A stretch of DNA of 64,000 nucleotides. Origin: Pantoea piersonii. Its GTDB lineage: Bacteria > Pseudomonadota > Gammaproteobacteria > Enterobacterales > Enterobacteriaceae. The stretch is taken from the NCBI RefSeq assembly GCF_003612015.1, contig NZ_RARB01000001.1:806001-870000 (forward strand). Direction: 5' to 3'. A program made the translations under genes and the position numbers. The notes under the pieces are model-generated. The model was given only the letters and a program-made list of their open reading frames with translations, had not been told where the DNA came from and searched no databases. This document shows, one piece after another, positions 34,230 through 46,667 of the stretch (the stretch's first letter is position 1; every line of letters begins with the position of its first letter).

Positions 34230-35321
34230 TTAGACGTTAAACAGGAAGTTCATCACATCGCCATCTTTCACGATGTACTCTTTCCCTTCTGAACGCATCT
34301 TGCCCGCTTCTTTCGCGCCCTGTTCGCCTTTATAAGCGATAAAGTCTTCAAACGCGATGGTCTGCGCGCGGATAAAGCCTTTCTCAAAATCGGTATGGAT
34401 TTTGCCCGCCGCCTGCGGTGCAGTAGCGCCGACCGGAATCGTCCAGGCGCGTACTTCTTTCACGCCGGCCGTAAAGTAGGTCTGCAGGTTCAGCAGCGCA
34501 TAACCGGCGCGGATAACGCGGTTCAGGCCCGGCTCTTCCAGACCCAGCTCGGCCATAAACTCGTCGCGCTCTTCATCGTCCAGCTCGGCGATATCTGATT
34601 CCACCGCCGCGCAAACCGGCACGACTACTGAGCCTTCCGCTTCGGCGATCGCGCGTACCTGATCCAGGTAAGAGTTGTTCTCGAAACCATCTTCGTTGAC
34701 GTTAGCGATATACATGGTCGGCTTCAGCGTCAGGAAGCTGAGATAGCGGATCGCCGCTTTCTCGTCGGCATCAAGCTGCAGCGCGCGCAGCATCCCGGCG
34801 TTTTCCAGGTGCGGCAGACACTTCTCCAGCGCGGCCAGCTCGATTTTTGCATCTTTATCGCCGCCTTTGGCTTTCTTTTGCACGCGCTGAATGGCGCGCT
34901 CGCAGGTCTCAAGGTCGGAGAGCGCCAGTTCGGTATTGATGACGTCGATATCTTCCGCCGGGTTCACTTTGCCCGCGACGTGAATGATGTTTTCATTTTC
35001 GAAGCAGCGCACCACGTGGCCGATCGCTTCGGTTTCGCGGATATTGGTCAGGAACTGGTTGCCCAGGCCTTCGCCTTTCGACGCGCCTTTTACCAGGCCC
35101 GCGATATCAACGAACTCCATGGTGGTCGGCACCAGGCGCTGCGGTTTGACGATCTCCGCCAGCTGATCAAGGCGCGGATCCGGCATCGGCACTACGCCGG
35201 TGTTGGGCTCAATGGTGCAGAAGGGGAAGTTAGCCGCTTCGATGCCCGCTTTAGTCAGCGCGTTGAACAGGGTGGATTTACCGACGTTCGGCAGGCCCAC
35301 GATACCGCATTTGAATCCCAT
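34230..35321 (-). CDS. ychF: Redox-regulated ATPase/GTPase YchF
   Basis: Obg-family P-loop protein (OLA1 type) of 363 residues that hydrolyses ATP and binds the ribosome. The G1 loop is GLPNVGKS (residues 9-16), G3 is [20 protein letters not shown] and a TGS domain occupies the C-terminal end ([13 protein letters not shown] onward). The protein ends MNFLFNV as in other enterics, so it is complete despite the island at its 3' end. Normal position next to pth. Confidence 0.96.
   Translation of the reverse strand: MGFKCGIVGLPNVGKSTLFNALTKAGIEAANFPFCTIEPNTGVVPMPDPRLDQLAEIVKPQRLVPTTMEFVDIAGLVKGASKGEGLGNQFLTNIRETEAIGHVVRCFENENIIHVAGKVNPAEDIDVINTELALSDLETCERAIQRVQKKAKGGDKDAKIELAALEKCLPHLENAGMLRALQLDADEKAAIRYLSFLTLKPTMYIANVNEDGFENNSYLDQVRAIAEAEGSVVVPVCAAVESDIAELDDEERDEFMAELGLEEPGLNRVIRAGYALLNLQTYFTAGVKEVRAWTIPVGATAPQAAGKIHTDFEKGFIRAQTIAFEDFIAYKGEQGAKEAGKMRSEGKEYIVKDGDVMNFLFNV
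34231..34242. repeat. Right direct repeat at the ychF 3' end, candidate attR core
   Basis: TAGACGTTAAAC, one mismatch from the left copy at 24634-24645, encodes the last residues (FNV) and stop region of ychF. If this is the crossover, the element carried a replacement end for the gene, as many integrative elements do, and left ychF intact. Confidence 0.55.
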
Positions 35322-35425
35322 GGTTGATTACCCTTCTAACTTGAGGTGCAACGCCTGCTTGCAGGCATTGCCGGAAACGAAAAAAAGTTGGCGCATTATA
35401 CACAGAAATCGCGCGGGCAGGGCGT

Positions 35426-36013
35426 TTAGCTCGCCTTGAACGCGTGCAGCCGGTTCATCGCCTTCAGACGATCCTCTTTCAGCCACACTTCGGTGCAGCG
35501 CGCCGCTTCATCAATAGCGTCGTCGATCAGCTTCTGCTCACTGGCGGGCGGCCTGCCCAGCACAAAGCCGGTCACCTTATTGCGATCGCCAGGATGGCCG
35601 ATGCCGATACGCAGGCGATGAAAATTATTGTTGTTGCCAAGTTTGCTGATGATGTCTTTCAGGCCATTATGGCCGCCATGTCCGCCGCCCTGTTTGAATT
35701 TCGCCACGCCAGGCGGCAGATCCAGCTCATCGTGCGCCACCAGAATCTCTTCCGGCGTGATGCGGAAAAAGGTCGCCATTGCCGCCACGGCTTTGCCGCT
35801 GAGGTTCATAAAGGTTGTCGGCACCAGCAGGCGCACATCTTCGCCCGCCAGGCTAATGCGTGCGGTATAGCCGAAAAATTTCGCCTCTTCCTTTAACGAC
35901 TGATTATGGCGCTCCGCCAGTAAATCGAGATACCAGGCACCCGCGTTATGCCGCGTCGCGGCGTACTCTGCGCCGGGATTGGCCAGGCCCACAATCAGTT
36001 TAATGCTGCTCAC
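35426..36013 (-). CDS. pth: Peptidyl-tRNA hydrolase
   Basis: Releases tRNA from peptidyl-tRNA that drops off ribosomes; essential in most bacteria. The start is GTG at 36013 behind AGCAGGA, giving [24 protein letters not shown] split from its first residue and a 195-residue product, one longer than E. coli Pth. The catalytic His is in ATRHNAG, and conserved [20 protein letters not shown] and [11 protein letters not shown] stretches are present. Upstream of ychF in the same direction with a 104-base gap. Confidence 0.95.
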   Translation of the reverse strand: MSSIKLIVGLANPGAEYAATRHNAGAWYLDLLAERHNQSLKEEAKFFGYTARISLAGEDVRLLVPTTFMNLSGKAVAAMATFFRITPEEILVAHDELDLPPGVAKFKQGGGHGGHNGLKDIISKLGNNNNFHRLRIGIGHPGDRNKVTGFVLGRPPASEQKLIDDAIDEAARCTEVWLKEDRLKAMNRLHAFKAS

Positions 36014-36275
36014 GATGATTATCCTGCTCAGGTATGGAAAAGGCGTTAGTGTACTTCGCGGCAGGAAAGAGAACAAACTTCGTCGGGAGAGTTGGTTACG
36101 CAGCGTGATTAACTAATTTATTTTGAAATCAAGCTGCTGCGCGTAAAGCTGCGTCAATGTTTGTGAACGTTGTGTGATCCTGGACGCAAATCCAGGGCCA
36201 GTCATTGCCTAAACTTATGTCAGGTTAACATTACGTGCGGTTTTAATTGCTTGTTCATATGGACAGAGGTGAGTT

Positions 36276-36545
36276 ATGAAACATCAACATTGTCGGAAAG
36301 CAGGAAACGTCATGATGATTGTTGGGTTGATCGTGATGGTCTCCAGTATCTTTTTCTCTGTGCTTAATCAGTTGCCGAGCATCCAGATGCCCGCTCTGCT
36401 GGCACAGGCCGCTATTCTGGGCATCTTTATCGGTGCGCTGTTATGGCTGGCAGGCGCGCGCGTCAGCGGACGGGAAAAAATCGAAGATCGCTACTTCTGG
36501 CACCGTCACTATGACGAGCGCTGTCGCCGCACGCCGCATCATTAA
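36276..36545 (+). CDS. ychH: Stress-induced membrane protein YchH
   Basis: Small inner-membrane protein of 89 residues with two hydrophobic helices (VMMIVGLIVMVSSIFFSVL and ILGIFIGALLWLAGARV) and a basic tail ending YDERCRRTPHH, matching E. coli YchH in pattern and length. The function is unknown; E. coli ychH responds to stress and CRP. A CCTGGA-CGCAAA-TCCAGG hairpin lies in the leader at 36179-36196. Confidence 0.9.
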   Translation: MKHQHCRKAGNVMMIVGLIVMVSSIFFSVLNQLPSIQMPALLAQAAILGIFIGALLWLAGARVSGREKIEDRYFWHRHYDERCRRTPHH

Positions 36546-36563
36546 ACAGCCTGATTCGCACAT

Positions 36564-36596
36564 AAAAAAACCGGGCGCATGGCCCGGTTTTTTATT
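36564..36596. terminator. Bidirectional terminator between ychH and prs
   Basis: AAAAAAA-CCGGGC-GCATG-GCCCGG-TTTTTT: a six-bp GC stem bracketed by A and T runs, serving both converging genes. Confidence 0.9.
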
Positions 36597-36606
36597 TAGC
36601 AAAGAA

Positions 36607-37626
<1,020 letters not shown>

Positions 37627-37691
37627 TCATACGGGTGTGTTAATGCACAGAGTGCAGCGTCTGGAACAGGGTGACACTGTCACACATGCGC

Positions 37692-38549
37692 TTACAGCCC
37701 GGAAAGGGTGCGATGCAGAGGCGAGACGTTAACGCCTCGCGCAACAAATCCGCATACCCATTTCGGGGCGAGTTCCAGCACCTGACGAGCGGCTGACTCC
37801 GTGTCAAATTCGGCAAACACGCAGGCGCCAGTGCCAGTCAGGCGCGACGGCGCGTATTCTAGCAGCCAGGAAACAAGCTCATCAACCTCGCGAAAACGTT
37901 TTCTTACTACTGCCTCACAATCATTGTGGAAGGGCGTCGATAAAAGCGCCGCCAGCGAACGCACTGGCGTGTCCCGCGTAAGCTGCGGATCGTTAAATAC
38001 CAGCGGCGTCGGAATGCTCACGCCCGGATGCGCCACCAGATACCATTTCTCCGCCGGATCGGCGGGCTGCAGCTGTTCGCCGACGCCCTGCGCAAAGGCG
38101 GCGAAACCTCTGACAAACACCGGTACGTCTGCGCCGAGCTGAACCCCAAGCGCCGCCAGTGCCTCAAAAGAGAGGCCGATGCCCCACAGATAATTAAGCG
38201 CCACCAGCACCGTCGCGGCATTGGACGAGCCGCCGCCCAGTCCGCCGCCCATCGGCAGGCGTTTTTCAATGGCTATCTGCGCGCCGGCGTCGGCAGGCAG
38301 TCTGTTCCCGGCCTGCGCCGCCTGACGCAGCGCCGTTGCTGCACGAATGATAAGGTTGTCGTCATGGGCGACGCCCTCAACCGGCGTGGTCAGCGTCACA
38401 CGGCCGCTGCTGTCGGGCGTGATATGCAGCGTATCGCCGTAGTCGAGAAACTGAAACAGGGTTTGCAGATTGTGGTAGCCGTCCGCGCGACGGCCAGTGA
38501 TATAGAGAAACAGGTTAAGCTTTGCCGGAGCGGGCCAGGAGGTGATCAT
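37692..38549 (-). CDS. ispE: 4-diphosphocytidyl-2-C-methyl-D-erythritol kinase
   Basis: GHMP kinase of the MEP isoprenoid pathway that phosphorylates CDP-methylerythritol. [18 protein letters not shown] is the N-terminal substrate region and [17 protein letters not shown] the ATP-binding GHMP motif; the C-terminal [14 protein letters not shown] glycine-rich segment is also present. 285 residues. Its ATG overlaps the lolB stop by 4 bases (ATGA), so the two genes are translationally coupled. Confidence 0.96.
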   Translation of the reverse strand: MITSWPAPAKLNLFLYITGRRADGYHNLQTLFQFLDYGDTLHITPDSSGRVTLTTPVEGVAHDDNLIIRAATALRQAAQAGNRLPADAGAQIAIEKRLPMGGGLGGGSSNAATVLVALNYLWGIGLSFEALAALGVQLGADVPVFVRGFAAFAQGVGEQLQPADPAEKWYLVAHPGVSIPTPLVFNDPQLTRDTPVRSLAALLSTPFHNDCEAVVRKRFREVDELVSWLLEYAPSRLTGTGACVFAEFDTESAARQVLELAPKWVCGFVARGVNVSPLHRTLSGL

Positions 38550-39169
38550 TGCAGGGTCCAGCTATCCATACGCAGCTTGATGCGCTGGTCGCCTTCGCGC
38601 AGCTCCAGGTTCGCCGGCAGCGCCGGGGTCGTTTTGCTGTCGTAATCCTGAATGGTAACCTGCCACTTCTGGCCATTGCTGCTGTAGTTCAGGCTCTTCA
38701 GCTGGTAGCTGCTGTTTAGCTGATAGTCGCTGGCGTCGCCGGGCAGGCCCATCATCCACTGGCGCAGGTTGGCAAGCGGAATATCCATACCGGTGAGCTG
38801 GGCGATCATCTTCTCCGCGTCGTTGCTGACATAGCGCTTGCCTTTGTTGTCCACCAGCTGCACGGTGTTGCCCTGGGCGTCGAGCTGCAGTTCGGTGCTG
38901 CCGAGCGGATTGGTCAGCAGCAGGCGATAGCGGTCCGGAGCGGTCTGCTGCCAGTTAAAGCGCGCGTAGACTTTCTGCTTGTCAGAAAGATAGGCGAAGG
39001 CGCCGCGCGTCTGATAGTGCGTGACTTTCGCCACTTCCTGCTGATGTTGCTGCCACTGCGGCGCGGTTGTGCTCGGACCTGGCCCCTGCGGTTGATGGAC
39101 GGCGCAGGCGGTGAGCAGGGCGCTCGCCAGCGGCAAAAGGCGCAACATAGTGCGTGGTGAAAAGGTCAT
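38546..39169 (-). CDS. lolB: Outer-membrane lipoprotein insertion receptor LolB
   Basis: Lipoprotein that accepts lipoproteins from LolA and places them in the outer membrane. A signal peptide with lipobox LLTAC gives Cys23 or so as the lipidated residue, followed by AVHQPQG. The [22 protein letters not shown] and [10 protein letters not shown] stretches are typical. ATG at 39169 and GTG at 39172 are adjacent possible starts behind GAGGAG. Divergent from hemA. Confidence 0.95.
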   Translation of the reverse strand: MTFSPRTMLRLLPLASALLTACAVHQPQGPGPSTTAPQWQQHQQEVAKVTHYQTRGAFAYLSDKQKVYARFNWQQTAPDRYRLLLTNPLGSTELQLDAQGNTVQLVDNKGKRYVSNDAEKMIAQLTGMDIPLANLRQWMMGLPGDASDYQLNSSYQLKSLNYSSNGQKWQVTIQDYDSKTTPALPANLELREGDQRIKLRMDSWTLQ

Positions 39170-39385
39170 CACGTGGTCATCTCCTCGGACACGTTTTTAA
39201 TTCGTAACAGATAACGCTAGCGATCCGCTTATAAACCGTCAATGCTGATTAGAGGAAAATTGCGCACGATCAGTTTAATCTTATTACAGTCATAGCCTTT
39301 GTATGGCTTTTCATGATCTGCCGCATCTTGTAGAATGCGCCTCACAAAACCCTGACATTATTGGGACAACCCAACTTTTATCGCC

Positions 39386-40642
39386 ATGACGCTGCTCGCT
39401 CTCGGAATCAATCATAAAACTGCACCTGTCGCGCTGCGCGAACGCGTTGCGTTCGGGCCGGACGTGCTGGAACAGGCGCTCGACAGCCTGCTGTCCCAGC
39501 CAATGGTGCAGAGCGGCGTCGTTCTCTCTACCTGCAACCGCACCGAACTCTACCTTAGCGTAGAACAGCAGGCGGATCTGCAGGAGCGCCTGGTGCGCTG
39601 GCTGTGTGATTATCACCATCTCAATGAAGAGGACGTGCGTCAAAGTCTTTACTGGCATCAGGACAATGCGGCGGTAAGCCATTTAATGCGCGTAGCGAGT
39701 GGCCTTGACTCGCTGGTGCTGGGCGAACCGCAAATCCTCGGGCAGGTGAAAAAAGCCTTCGCCGATTCGCAGCGCGGCCATGCGCTGAGCAGCGAACTGG
39801 AGCGCATGTTTCAGAAAACCTTCTCGGTCGCCAAACGGGTGCGCACCGAGACGGAAATCGGCGCCAGCGCGGTGTCGGTCGCTTTCGCCGCCTGTACGCT
39901 GGCGCGCCAGATCTTCGAATCCCTGTCGACGGTGAATGTGCTGCTGGTTGGCGCAGGTGAAACCATCGAGTTGGTGGCGCGCCATCTGCGCGAGCATAAA
40001 GTGCAGAAGCTGATAATCGCCAACCGCACGCGCGAGCGCGCCGAGCGACTGGCGGAAGAGGTAGGCGCAGAAGTGATCGACCTGGCCGAGATCGACGCGC
40101 GCCTGGTCGACGCCGATATCGTTATCTCCTCCACCGCCAGCCCGCTGCCGATTATCGGCAAAGGGATGATGGAGCGTGCGCTGAAAGCGCGCCGCAACAA
40201 ACCGATGCTGCTGGTTGATATCGCCGTGCCGCGCGACGTCGAGCCGGAAGTGGGCAAGCTGCCTAACGCCTATCTCTACAGCGTTGACGATCTGCAGGCG
40301 ATCATCGAGCAAAATATGGCGCAGCGCAAAGCCGCCGCCGTGCAGGCCGAAAGCATTGTGGTGCAGGAGAGCGGCGAATTTATGTCTTGGCTGCGCGCCC
40401 AGAGCGCGGTAGAGACGATTCGCGAATACCGCTCTCAGGCGGACAGCGTGCGCGCCGATCTTGAATCTCGCGCGCTGGCTGCGCTGCAGCAGGGCGCAGA
40501 TCCGCAGAAAGTGCTGCAGGAGCTGGCGCATAAGCTGACCAACCGTTTAATTCACGCACCAACCAAATCTCTGCAGCAGGCCGCCCGCGACGGCGACACT
40601 GAACGCCTGCAATTGCTTCGCGACAGCCTCGGTCTCGAGTAG
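39386..40642 (+). CDS. hemA: Glutamyl-tRNA reductase
   Basis: First committed step of C5 haem synthesis: NADPH reduction of glutamyl-tRNA to glutamate semialdehyde. The catalytic Cys50 lies in STCNRTELY, the NADPH-binding region has [17 protein letters not shown], and the C-terminal helical dimerisation domain ends RDSLGLE. 418 residues. It opens the conserved hemA-prfA-prmC-sirB2-sirB1-kdsA run. Confidence 0.97.
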   Translation: MTLLALGINHKTAPVALRERVAFGPDVLEQALDSLLSQPMVQSGVVLSTCNRTELYLSVEQQADLQERLVRWLCDYHHLNEEDVRQSLYWHQDNAAVSHLMRVASGLDSLVLGEPQILGQVKKAFADSQRGHALSSELERMFQKTFSVAKRVRTETEIGASAVSVAFAACTLARQIFESLSTVNVLLVGAGETIELVARHLREHKVQKLIIANRTRERAERLAEEVGAEVIDLAEIDARLVDADIVISSTASPLPIIGKGMMERALKARRNKPMLLVDIAVPRDVEPEVGKLPNAYLYSVDDLQAIIEQNMAQRKAAAVQAESIVVQESGEFMSWLRAQSAVETIREYRSQADSVRADLESRALAALQQGADPQKVLQELAHKLTNRLIHAPTKSLQQAARDGDTERLQLLRDSLGLE

Positions 40643-40685
40643 ACTCCTGGGCTGTTGCCCTCTGTGACGAGAATCCCATCACGAC

Positions 40686-41768
40686 ATGAAAACCTCTATT
40701 GTTGCCAAACTGGAAGCGCTGCAGGAGCGCCACGAAGAAGTGGAAGCAATGCTGGGCGATGCCAGCGTAATCGCCGATCAGGACCGCTTCCGCGCGCTTT
40801 CGCGTGAATATGCCCAGCTAACCGACGTTACCCAATGTTTCCGCGCGTGGCAGCAGACGCAGGAAGATATCGAAACCGCCCAGATGATGCTGGACGATGC
40901 GGAAATGCGCGATATGGCGCAGGAGGAGCTGCAGCAGGCGCGCGAAGAGAGCGAGCGGCTGGAGCAGCAGCTGCAGGTCCTGCTGCTGCCGAAAGATCCT
41001 GATGACGAGCGCGCCTGCTTTATCGAAGTGCGCGCCGGCACTGGCGGTGACGAGGCGGCGATCTTTGCCGGCGATCTGTTCCGCATGTACAGCCGCTACG
41101 CCGAAGCCCGCCGCTGGCGCGTGGAGATCGTCAGCGCCAACGAAGGCGAGCACGGCGGCTATAAAGAGGTGATTGCGCGCGTGACCGGCGAAGGCGCCTA
41201 TGGTCGTCTGAAGTTCGAATCGGGCGGCCACCGCGTGCAGCGCGTGCCGGAAACGGAATCCCAGGGACGTATCCATACCTCAGCCTGCACCGTTGCGGTG
41301 ATGCCGGAGGTGCCGGAAGCGGAGCTGCCGGATATCAATCCGTCCGATCTGAAAATCGATACCTTCCGCTCATCGGGCGCGGGCGGACAGCACGTTAACA
41401 CCACCGACTCCGCTATCCGTATCACCCACTTGCCGACCGGCATCGTGGTGGAGTGTCAGGACGAGCGTTCGCAGCACAAAAACAAAGCCAAAGCGCTGGC
41501 GGTGCTGGGCGCGCGCATTCACGCCGCGGAGATGGCGAAACGCCACGAAGCGGAGGCGAGCACGCGCCGCAACCTGCTGGGCAGCGGCGACCGTTCCGAT
41601 CGTATCCGCACCTACAACTTCCCGCAGGGGCGCGTCACCGATCACCGCATCAACCTGACCATTTACCGCCTCGACGAGACCATGGAAGGCAAGCTGGACA
41701 ACCTGATTGAGCCGATCGTGCAGGAGCATCAGGCCGATCAGCTGGCCGCGCTGGCTGGTCAGGAGTAA
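40686..41768 (+). CDS. prfA: Peptide chain release factor 1
   Basis: Recognises UAG and UAA and triggers peptide release. The GGQ motif is at 233-235 in [10 protein letters not shown]; Gln235 is the residue methylated by the product of the next gene. 360 residues, as in E. coli. Stop and the prmC ATG share one base (TAATG). Confidence 0.97.
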   Translation: MKTSIVAKLEALQERHEEVEAMLGDASVIADQDRFRALSREYAQLTDVTQCFRAWQQTQEDIETAQMMLDDAEMRDMAQEELQQAREESERLEQQLQVLLLPKDPDDERACFIEVRAGTGGDEAAIFAGDLFRMYSRYAEARRWRVEIVSANEGEHGGYKEVIARVTGEGAYGRLKFESGGHRVQRVPETESQGRIHTSACTVAVMPEVPEAELPDINPSDLKIDTFRSSGAGGQHVNTTDSAIRITHLPTGIVVECQDERSQHKNKAKALAVLGARIHAAEMAKRHEAEASTRRNLLGSGDRSDRIRTYNFPQGRVTDHRINLTIYRLDETMEGKLDNLIEPIVQEHQADQLAALAGQE

Positions 41769-42601
41769 TGGATTTTAAAAGCTGGATGAAACAGGCTGTC
41801 GCCGCTCTGCAGGGCGGCGACAGCCCGAAGCGCGACGCGGAGATCCTGCTCGGTTTCGTCACCGGTAAGTCGCGCAGCTGGCTGGTGGCGTTTGATGAGA
41901 CCGCGCTGCTGCCTGAGCAGCTGGCGCGCCTCAACGCGCTGCTGGCGCGTCGCGTTCAGGGTGAGCCGGTGGCACATCTGATTGGCGAGCGCGAGTTCTG
42001 GTCGCTGCCGCTGCGCGTCTCCGACGCAACGCTAATCCCGCGTCCCGATACCGAAGTGCTGGTGGAACAGGCGCTGGCGCGTCTGCCTGCCGCGCCGTCG
42101 CGCATCCTCGACCTCGGCACCGGTACCGGCGCAATCGCGCTGGCGCTGGCGAGCGAGCGTCCCGACTGTCAGGTGCTGGGCGTCGATCGCATTGAGGCGG
42201 CCGTAACGCTGGCGCAAAGCAACGCCGAGCGGCTGGCGATAGCCAACGCCGAATTCGCGCTGAGCCACTGGTTCGACGCGCTGCCCGCCGCGCGGTTTGA
42301 CCTTATCGTCAGCAATCCTCCCTATATCGACGCGTGCGATCACCATCTGTCACAGGGCGATGTGCGTTTTGAACCGCGCAGCGCGCTGGTGGCCGATGAG
42401 GCCGGGCTGGCGGATCTGCGCCTGCTGATCGCTCAGGCGCCGCAGTGGCTTGTGCCTGGCGGCTGGCTGCTGCTGGAACATGGCTGGCAGCAGGATGCGG
42501 CGGTGCGCGCGCTAATGCAGCAGCAAGGTTTTCTTCAGGTCGCGACCGTGAATGACTACGGCGGCAATCCGCGCGTCACGCTCGGTCACATTCCATTTTA
42601 A
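41768..42601 (+). CDS. prmC: Release factor glutamine methyltransferase
   Basis: Methylates the GGQ glutamine of RF1 and RF2. SAM motif I is ILDLGTGTGAIALALA, and the NPPY catalytic motif (LIVSNPPYID) binds the glutamine side chain. 277 residues. Translationally coupled to prfA. Confidence 0.96.
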   Translation: MDFKSWMKQAVAALQGGDSPKRDAEILLGFVTGKSRSWLVAFDETALLPEQLARLNALLARRVQGEPVAHLIGEREFWSLPLRVSDATLIPRPDTEVLVEQALARLPAAPSRILDLGTGTGAIALALASERPDCQVLGVDRIEAAVTLAQSNAERLAIANAEFALSHWFDALPAARFDLIVSNPPYIDACDHHLSQGDVRFEPRSALVADEAGLADLRLLIAQAPQWLVPGGWLLLEHGWQQDAAVRALMQQQGFLQVATVNDYGGNPRVTLGHIPF

Positions 42602-42613
42602 AAAGGACGTACC

Positions 42614-43012
42614 ATGGCCGCTTACTATCCTCTTATTAAACAACTGCATCTGCTGACGGTATTTATCAGCATCGCGCTTTTTATCGTGCGTTTTTACTGG
42701 CTGCGCAGCGGTTCAGCGCTGCTGCAGCGCCGCTGGGTGCGCATTACGCCACACGTTAACGATACCTTTTTACTGCTTACCGGCGTGCTGCTGGTGGTCA
42801 TTACGCACTTTTACCCCTTCTCGCCGCAAGGAAGCTGGCTGACGGAGAAGCTTTTAGGCGTTATTATCTACATCGCCTTAGGTTCCGTGGCATTGAGCCG
42901 TCGCCCGCGCACCAGCCGCACGCGCTGGATCGCTTTCCTGGTCGCGCTGGTCGCGCTGGTGACAGTGATTAAGCTGGCGGTGACCAAAATGCCATTATTG
43001 GGGATAGTATGA
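42614..43012 (+). CDS. sirB2: SirB2 family inner-membrane protein
   Basis: A 132-residue protein with four hydrophobic helices (LLTVFISIALFIVRFYWL, a TFLLLTGVLLVVITHF segment, a LGVIIYIALGSVAL segment and a C-terminal helix), matching SirB2/YchQ. The function is not established. The stop overlaps the sirB1 ATG by 4 bases. Confidence 0.92.
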   Translation: MAAYYPLIKQLHLLTVFISIALFIVRFYWLRSGSALLQRRWVRITPHVNDTFLLLTGVLLVVITHFYPFSPQGSWLTEKLLGVIIYIALGSVALSRRPRTSRTRWIAFLVALVALVTVIKLAVTKMPLLGIV

Positions 43013-43818
43013 CCTCCGCAGAACAATTAGATTTTAGCCAGACGCCGCTGTGTGAAGCGGTGATTGGCGCGACCCGAGCGATTCGCGCCGATTTTCCCGC
43101 CTCCTCCGTGCAGGAGCAGCTGGCCGCGCTGGTGACGGAAGCCCGCCGCTATGTGAGCGGCGAACAGGACGCCGATATGCAGCTGGAGAAGCTGCTGGAG
43201 CTTTTCTATCGTCAGTGGGGCTTCGGCGGCGCCAGCGGCATTTATAACCTTTCCGACGCGCTGTGGCTGGATAAAGTGCTGAAGACGCGCCAGGGAACGG
43301 CGGTCTCGCTGGGTGTGATCCTGCTGCATATCGCGCAGGCGCTGGAGATTCCGCTGATGCCGGTTATTTTCCCCACTCAGCTGATTTTGCGCGCTGACTG
43401 GATCGACGGCGATATGTGGCTGATCAACCCCTTCAACGGCGAGACGCTGGATACCCATACGCTGGAAGTCTGGCTGAAAGGCAATATCAGCCCCACGGCG
43501 AAGCTCTACGACGACGATCTGGAAGAGGCGAAGACCATTAGCGTCATGCGCAAAATGCTCGACACCATGAAAGCGGCGCTGATGGAGGAGAAGCAGATGG
43601 AGCTGGCGCTGGGCGTGAGTCAGGTGCTGTTGCAGATCGACCCGGACGATCCCTATGAAATTCGCGATCGCGGTTTGATCTATGCTCAGCTGGAGTGCGA
43701 GCATATTGCGTTAAACGATTTAACTTATTTCGTTGAGCACTGTCCTGAAGACCCGGTCAGCGAAATGATCAAAGTGCAAATTCACGCAATTGAACAGAAA
43801 CAGGTGACGCTGCACTAA
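43009..43818 (+). CDS. sirB1: SirB1 family protein with transglutaminase-like and TPR parts
   Basis: 269 residues. The central region (GGASGIYNLSDALWLDKVL, then SLGVILLHIAQAL) corresponds to the transglutaminase-like SirB1 core, and the C-terminal part contains TPR-like helices (QVLLQIDPDDPYEIRDRGLI). Known as YchA in E. coli; role unclear. Between sirB2 and kdsA as usual. Confidence 0.92.
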   Translation: MTSAEQLDFSQTPLCEAVIGATRAIRADFPASSVQEQLAALVTEARRYVSGEQDADMQLEKLLELFYRQWGFGGASGIYNLSDALWLDKVLKTRQGTAVSLGVILLHIAQALEIPLMPVIFPTQLILRADWIDGDMWLINPFNGETLDTHTLEVWLKGNISPTAKLYDDDLEEAKTISVMRKMLDTMKAALMEEKQMELALGVSQVLLQIDPDDPYEIRDRGLIYAQLECEHIALNDLTYFVEHCPEDPVSEMIKVQIHAIEQKQVTLH

Positions 43819-43835
43819 GCGCACCACACAGTTAA

Positions 43836-44699
<864 letters not shown>

Positions 44700-44721
44700 G
44701 TCGCGCTTCACTGAGCGAAAT

Positions 44722-44751
44722 AAAAAAGAGCGAGAGATCGCTCTTTTTTTT
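44722..44751. terminator. Terminator between kdsA and chaA
   Basis: AAAAAAGAGCGA-GAG-ATCGCTCTTTTTTTT: a strong stem with A and T runs on both sides, usable by kdsA and the converging chaA. Confidence 0.9.
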
Positions 44752-44782
44752 CGTCGCTTTTCTGCCCGGGCGCGGCGGGTTG

Positions 44783-45874
44783 TTAAAGCATGATGGTGAG
44801 AAGATAGCCCGCAAATAAGGCCAGGTGCGCGGCGCCGTTCAGCACATTGGTGCGTCCAGTAGAAAAAGAGATCTGGCACAGGATCAGCACCGCTGACATC
44901 ATGACCATCTGCGGCGGCTCAAGGCCAAACACCAGCTGCTGGCCGGTCAGCGTGGCGATAATCGTTACCGCCGGCACGGTCAGAGAAATCGTCGCCAGTA
45001 CGGAGCCGAAGAAGAGATTCATGGCGCGTTGTACCTGATTCATCAGCACCGCCTTCAGCGCCCCCAGTCCTTCCGGCGACAGGATCAGCAGCGCGACCAG
45101 GAAGCCGGTGAACTGCGCAGGCGCATTAAACTCCGACAGCAGTTGCTCCAGCGTAGTGGCGTTCATCTTGGTCACGCTGATAACCGCAATCAGATGCACA
45201 ATCAGCCAGGCGGTGTGCCAGATGCTGCTGTGCGCAGAAGGCTTGCCGTGATGGGGGTCGCCATCGTCACTGTCGTCCTCATGCTCGTAGACAAACAGGC
45301 TCTGATGCGTGCGCGTCTGGATCAGTAGAAACACGCCATACATCGCCGCCGAAATCGCCGCAATCAGCAGCGCCTGGGTGGTGGTGAAGTTGCCGCCCGG
45401 CAGCGCGTTGGGAAACACCAGCACCAGAATCGCCAGCGGAAAGATGGCGATCAGATACTGCTTTACCCCGGCGAGATTCACATACTGGGTGGCGAACTTA
45501 CGCCCGCCCAGCAGCAGCGAGAACCCGACCAGCCCGCCGGTGACGATCATAATGATGGAGTAGAGCGTGTCGCGCATCAGGGCTGGCGCGGCGTCGCCGG
45601 TCGCCATCAGCGCGGAGATCAGGCTGACCTCAAGGATAACCACCGACAGACTCAGGATCAGCGAGCCGTAAGGTTCGCCCAGCCGGTGCGCCAGCACGTC
45701 AGCATGGCGCACCACGCTGAACGCGCTGCTCAGGATCGCGACCAGCGCCAGCAGGTTGATGCCGATAACCACGGGCAGGCCGTTTGCTCCACCGAAGAAG
45801 AACAGGACACCAAGGGCGGCGAGGGGAAGTATCAGCGAGAACTCTTTGTGACGTGTTTTTTCATAGGTAGTCAT
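44783..45874 (-). CDS. chaA: Sodium-potassium/proton antiporter ChaA
   Basis: Cation/proton antiporter of the CaCA superfamily, 363 residues with about 11 hydrophobic helices. An acidic, His-rich loop (EHEDDSDDGDPHHGK) in the middle and LSPEGLGALKAVLMNQVQRA in the second alpha-repeat (with a conserved Glu) are typical of ChaA. It exports Na+, Ca2+ or K+ at alkaline pH in E. coli. Divergent from chaB. Confidence 0.93.
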   Translation of the reverse strand: MTTYEKTRHKEFSLILPLAALGVLFFFGGANGLPVVIGINLLALVAILSSAFSVVRHADVLAHRLGEPYGSLILSLSVVILEVSLISALMATGDAAPALMRDTLYSIIMIVTGGLVGFSLLLGGRKFATQYVNLAGVKQYLIAIFPLAILVLVFPNALPGGNFTTTQALLIAAISAAMYGVFLLIQTRTHQSLFVYEHEDDSDDGDPHHGKPSAHSSIWHTAWLIVHLIAVISVTKMNATTLEQLLSEFNAPAQFTGFLVALLILSPEGLGALKAVLMNQVQRAMNLFFGSVLATISLTVPAVTIIATLTGQQLVFGLEPPQMVMMSAVLILCQISFSTGRTNVLNGAAHLALFAGYLLTIML

Positions 45875-46246
45875 TCACCATCCTCTTAAGAGAAAAACTT
45901 CGGCGAAACCCAAACGGGGCTTCACAAAAAGAGTAGAACTTTTATGTCGGCAAAGAGTGTAACTTTTCGCCGTTTGCTATGTGGGAAATTTACCGCTTTT
46001 TACTTTCAGTAAAATAATCGTCAATTGTGGTAAAAGAGGCGGTAAAGATAAATTATCTATTTAATTTCATTTGGTTAATGGTTTGATTAAAGCAAACTCA
46101 CCTGCTTTATTTGCGTTTTTTGGGCGGGATAACCACGATTTTTATCGGCTTTATTCCACTTATGCGTGGTACCGCAATGAAATCCAGGGTTGAAATTTTT
46201 AACGCATACGCCAGGCTTAGATAAGGCCCTGAATGGAGGAGATGCA
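45875..46246. other. Divergent chaA-chaB intergenic region
   Basis: About 370 AT-rich bases without a gene. It should hold both promoters. No recognisable operator was found by eye. Confidence 0.4.
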
Positions 46247-46477
46247 ATGCCGTATAAGAACCGTGAAGCGCTGCCGGACAACGTTAAACATGTACTGCCG
46301 CCGCACGCGCAGGAGATCTATCAGAAGGCTTTCAACAGCGCCTGGGATCAGTACAAAGACAAGGATGAGCGCCGCGGCGATGAGTCGCAGGAAGAGGTCG
46401 CCCACAAAGTCGCCTGGTCGGCGGTGAAAAAGGAGTACGAAAAGGGCGATGACGATAAGTGGCACCCGAAAAAGTAG
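46247..46477 (+). CDS. chaB: Cation transport regulator ChaB
   Basis: Small soluble protein of 76 residues, same length as E. coli ChaB, with the family pattern LPDNVKHVLPPHAQEIYQKAFN and a lysine-rich tail (DDDKWHPKK). GGAGGAG precedes the ATG at 46247. Its link to ChaA is by name and neighbourhood; direct function is uncertain. Confidence 0.93.
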   Translation: MPYKNREALPDNVKHVLPPHAQEIYQKAFNSAWDQYKDKDERRGDESQEEVAHKVAWSAVKKEYEKGDDDKWHPKK

Positions 46478-46486
46478 CCCTCTACG

Positions 46487-46513
46487 AAAAGGCCAGTGAT
46501 ACTGGCCTTTTTC
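46487..46513 (+). terminator. Rho-independent terminator after chaB
   Basis: AAAAGGCCAGT-GAT-ACTGGCCTTTT: a perfect 11-bp stem with T-run. Confidence 0.92.
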
Positions 46514-46667
46514 TTAAATTACTTTAAATTTGTTGCTTATTCCTGGCCTTGAAAGCGTTGCGGAAAATGCATAATGTCAGTTAACGCTGCGGCTCACCGC
46601 GTCGCCCGTATGTCGATTTAACCAGGGAGCACGTTCGACAGGATGTAAGAGAAGTCAGGAGGTCGCA

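Noticed and set aside
36160-36180. CRP site upstream of ychH (TGTGAACGTTGTGTGA)
   Set aside because: The two TGTGA halves are direct, not inverted, so the match to TGTGA-N6-TCACA is poor.
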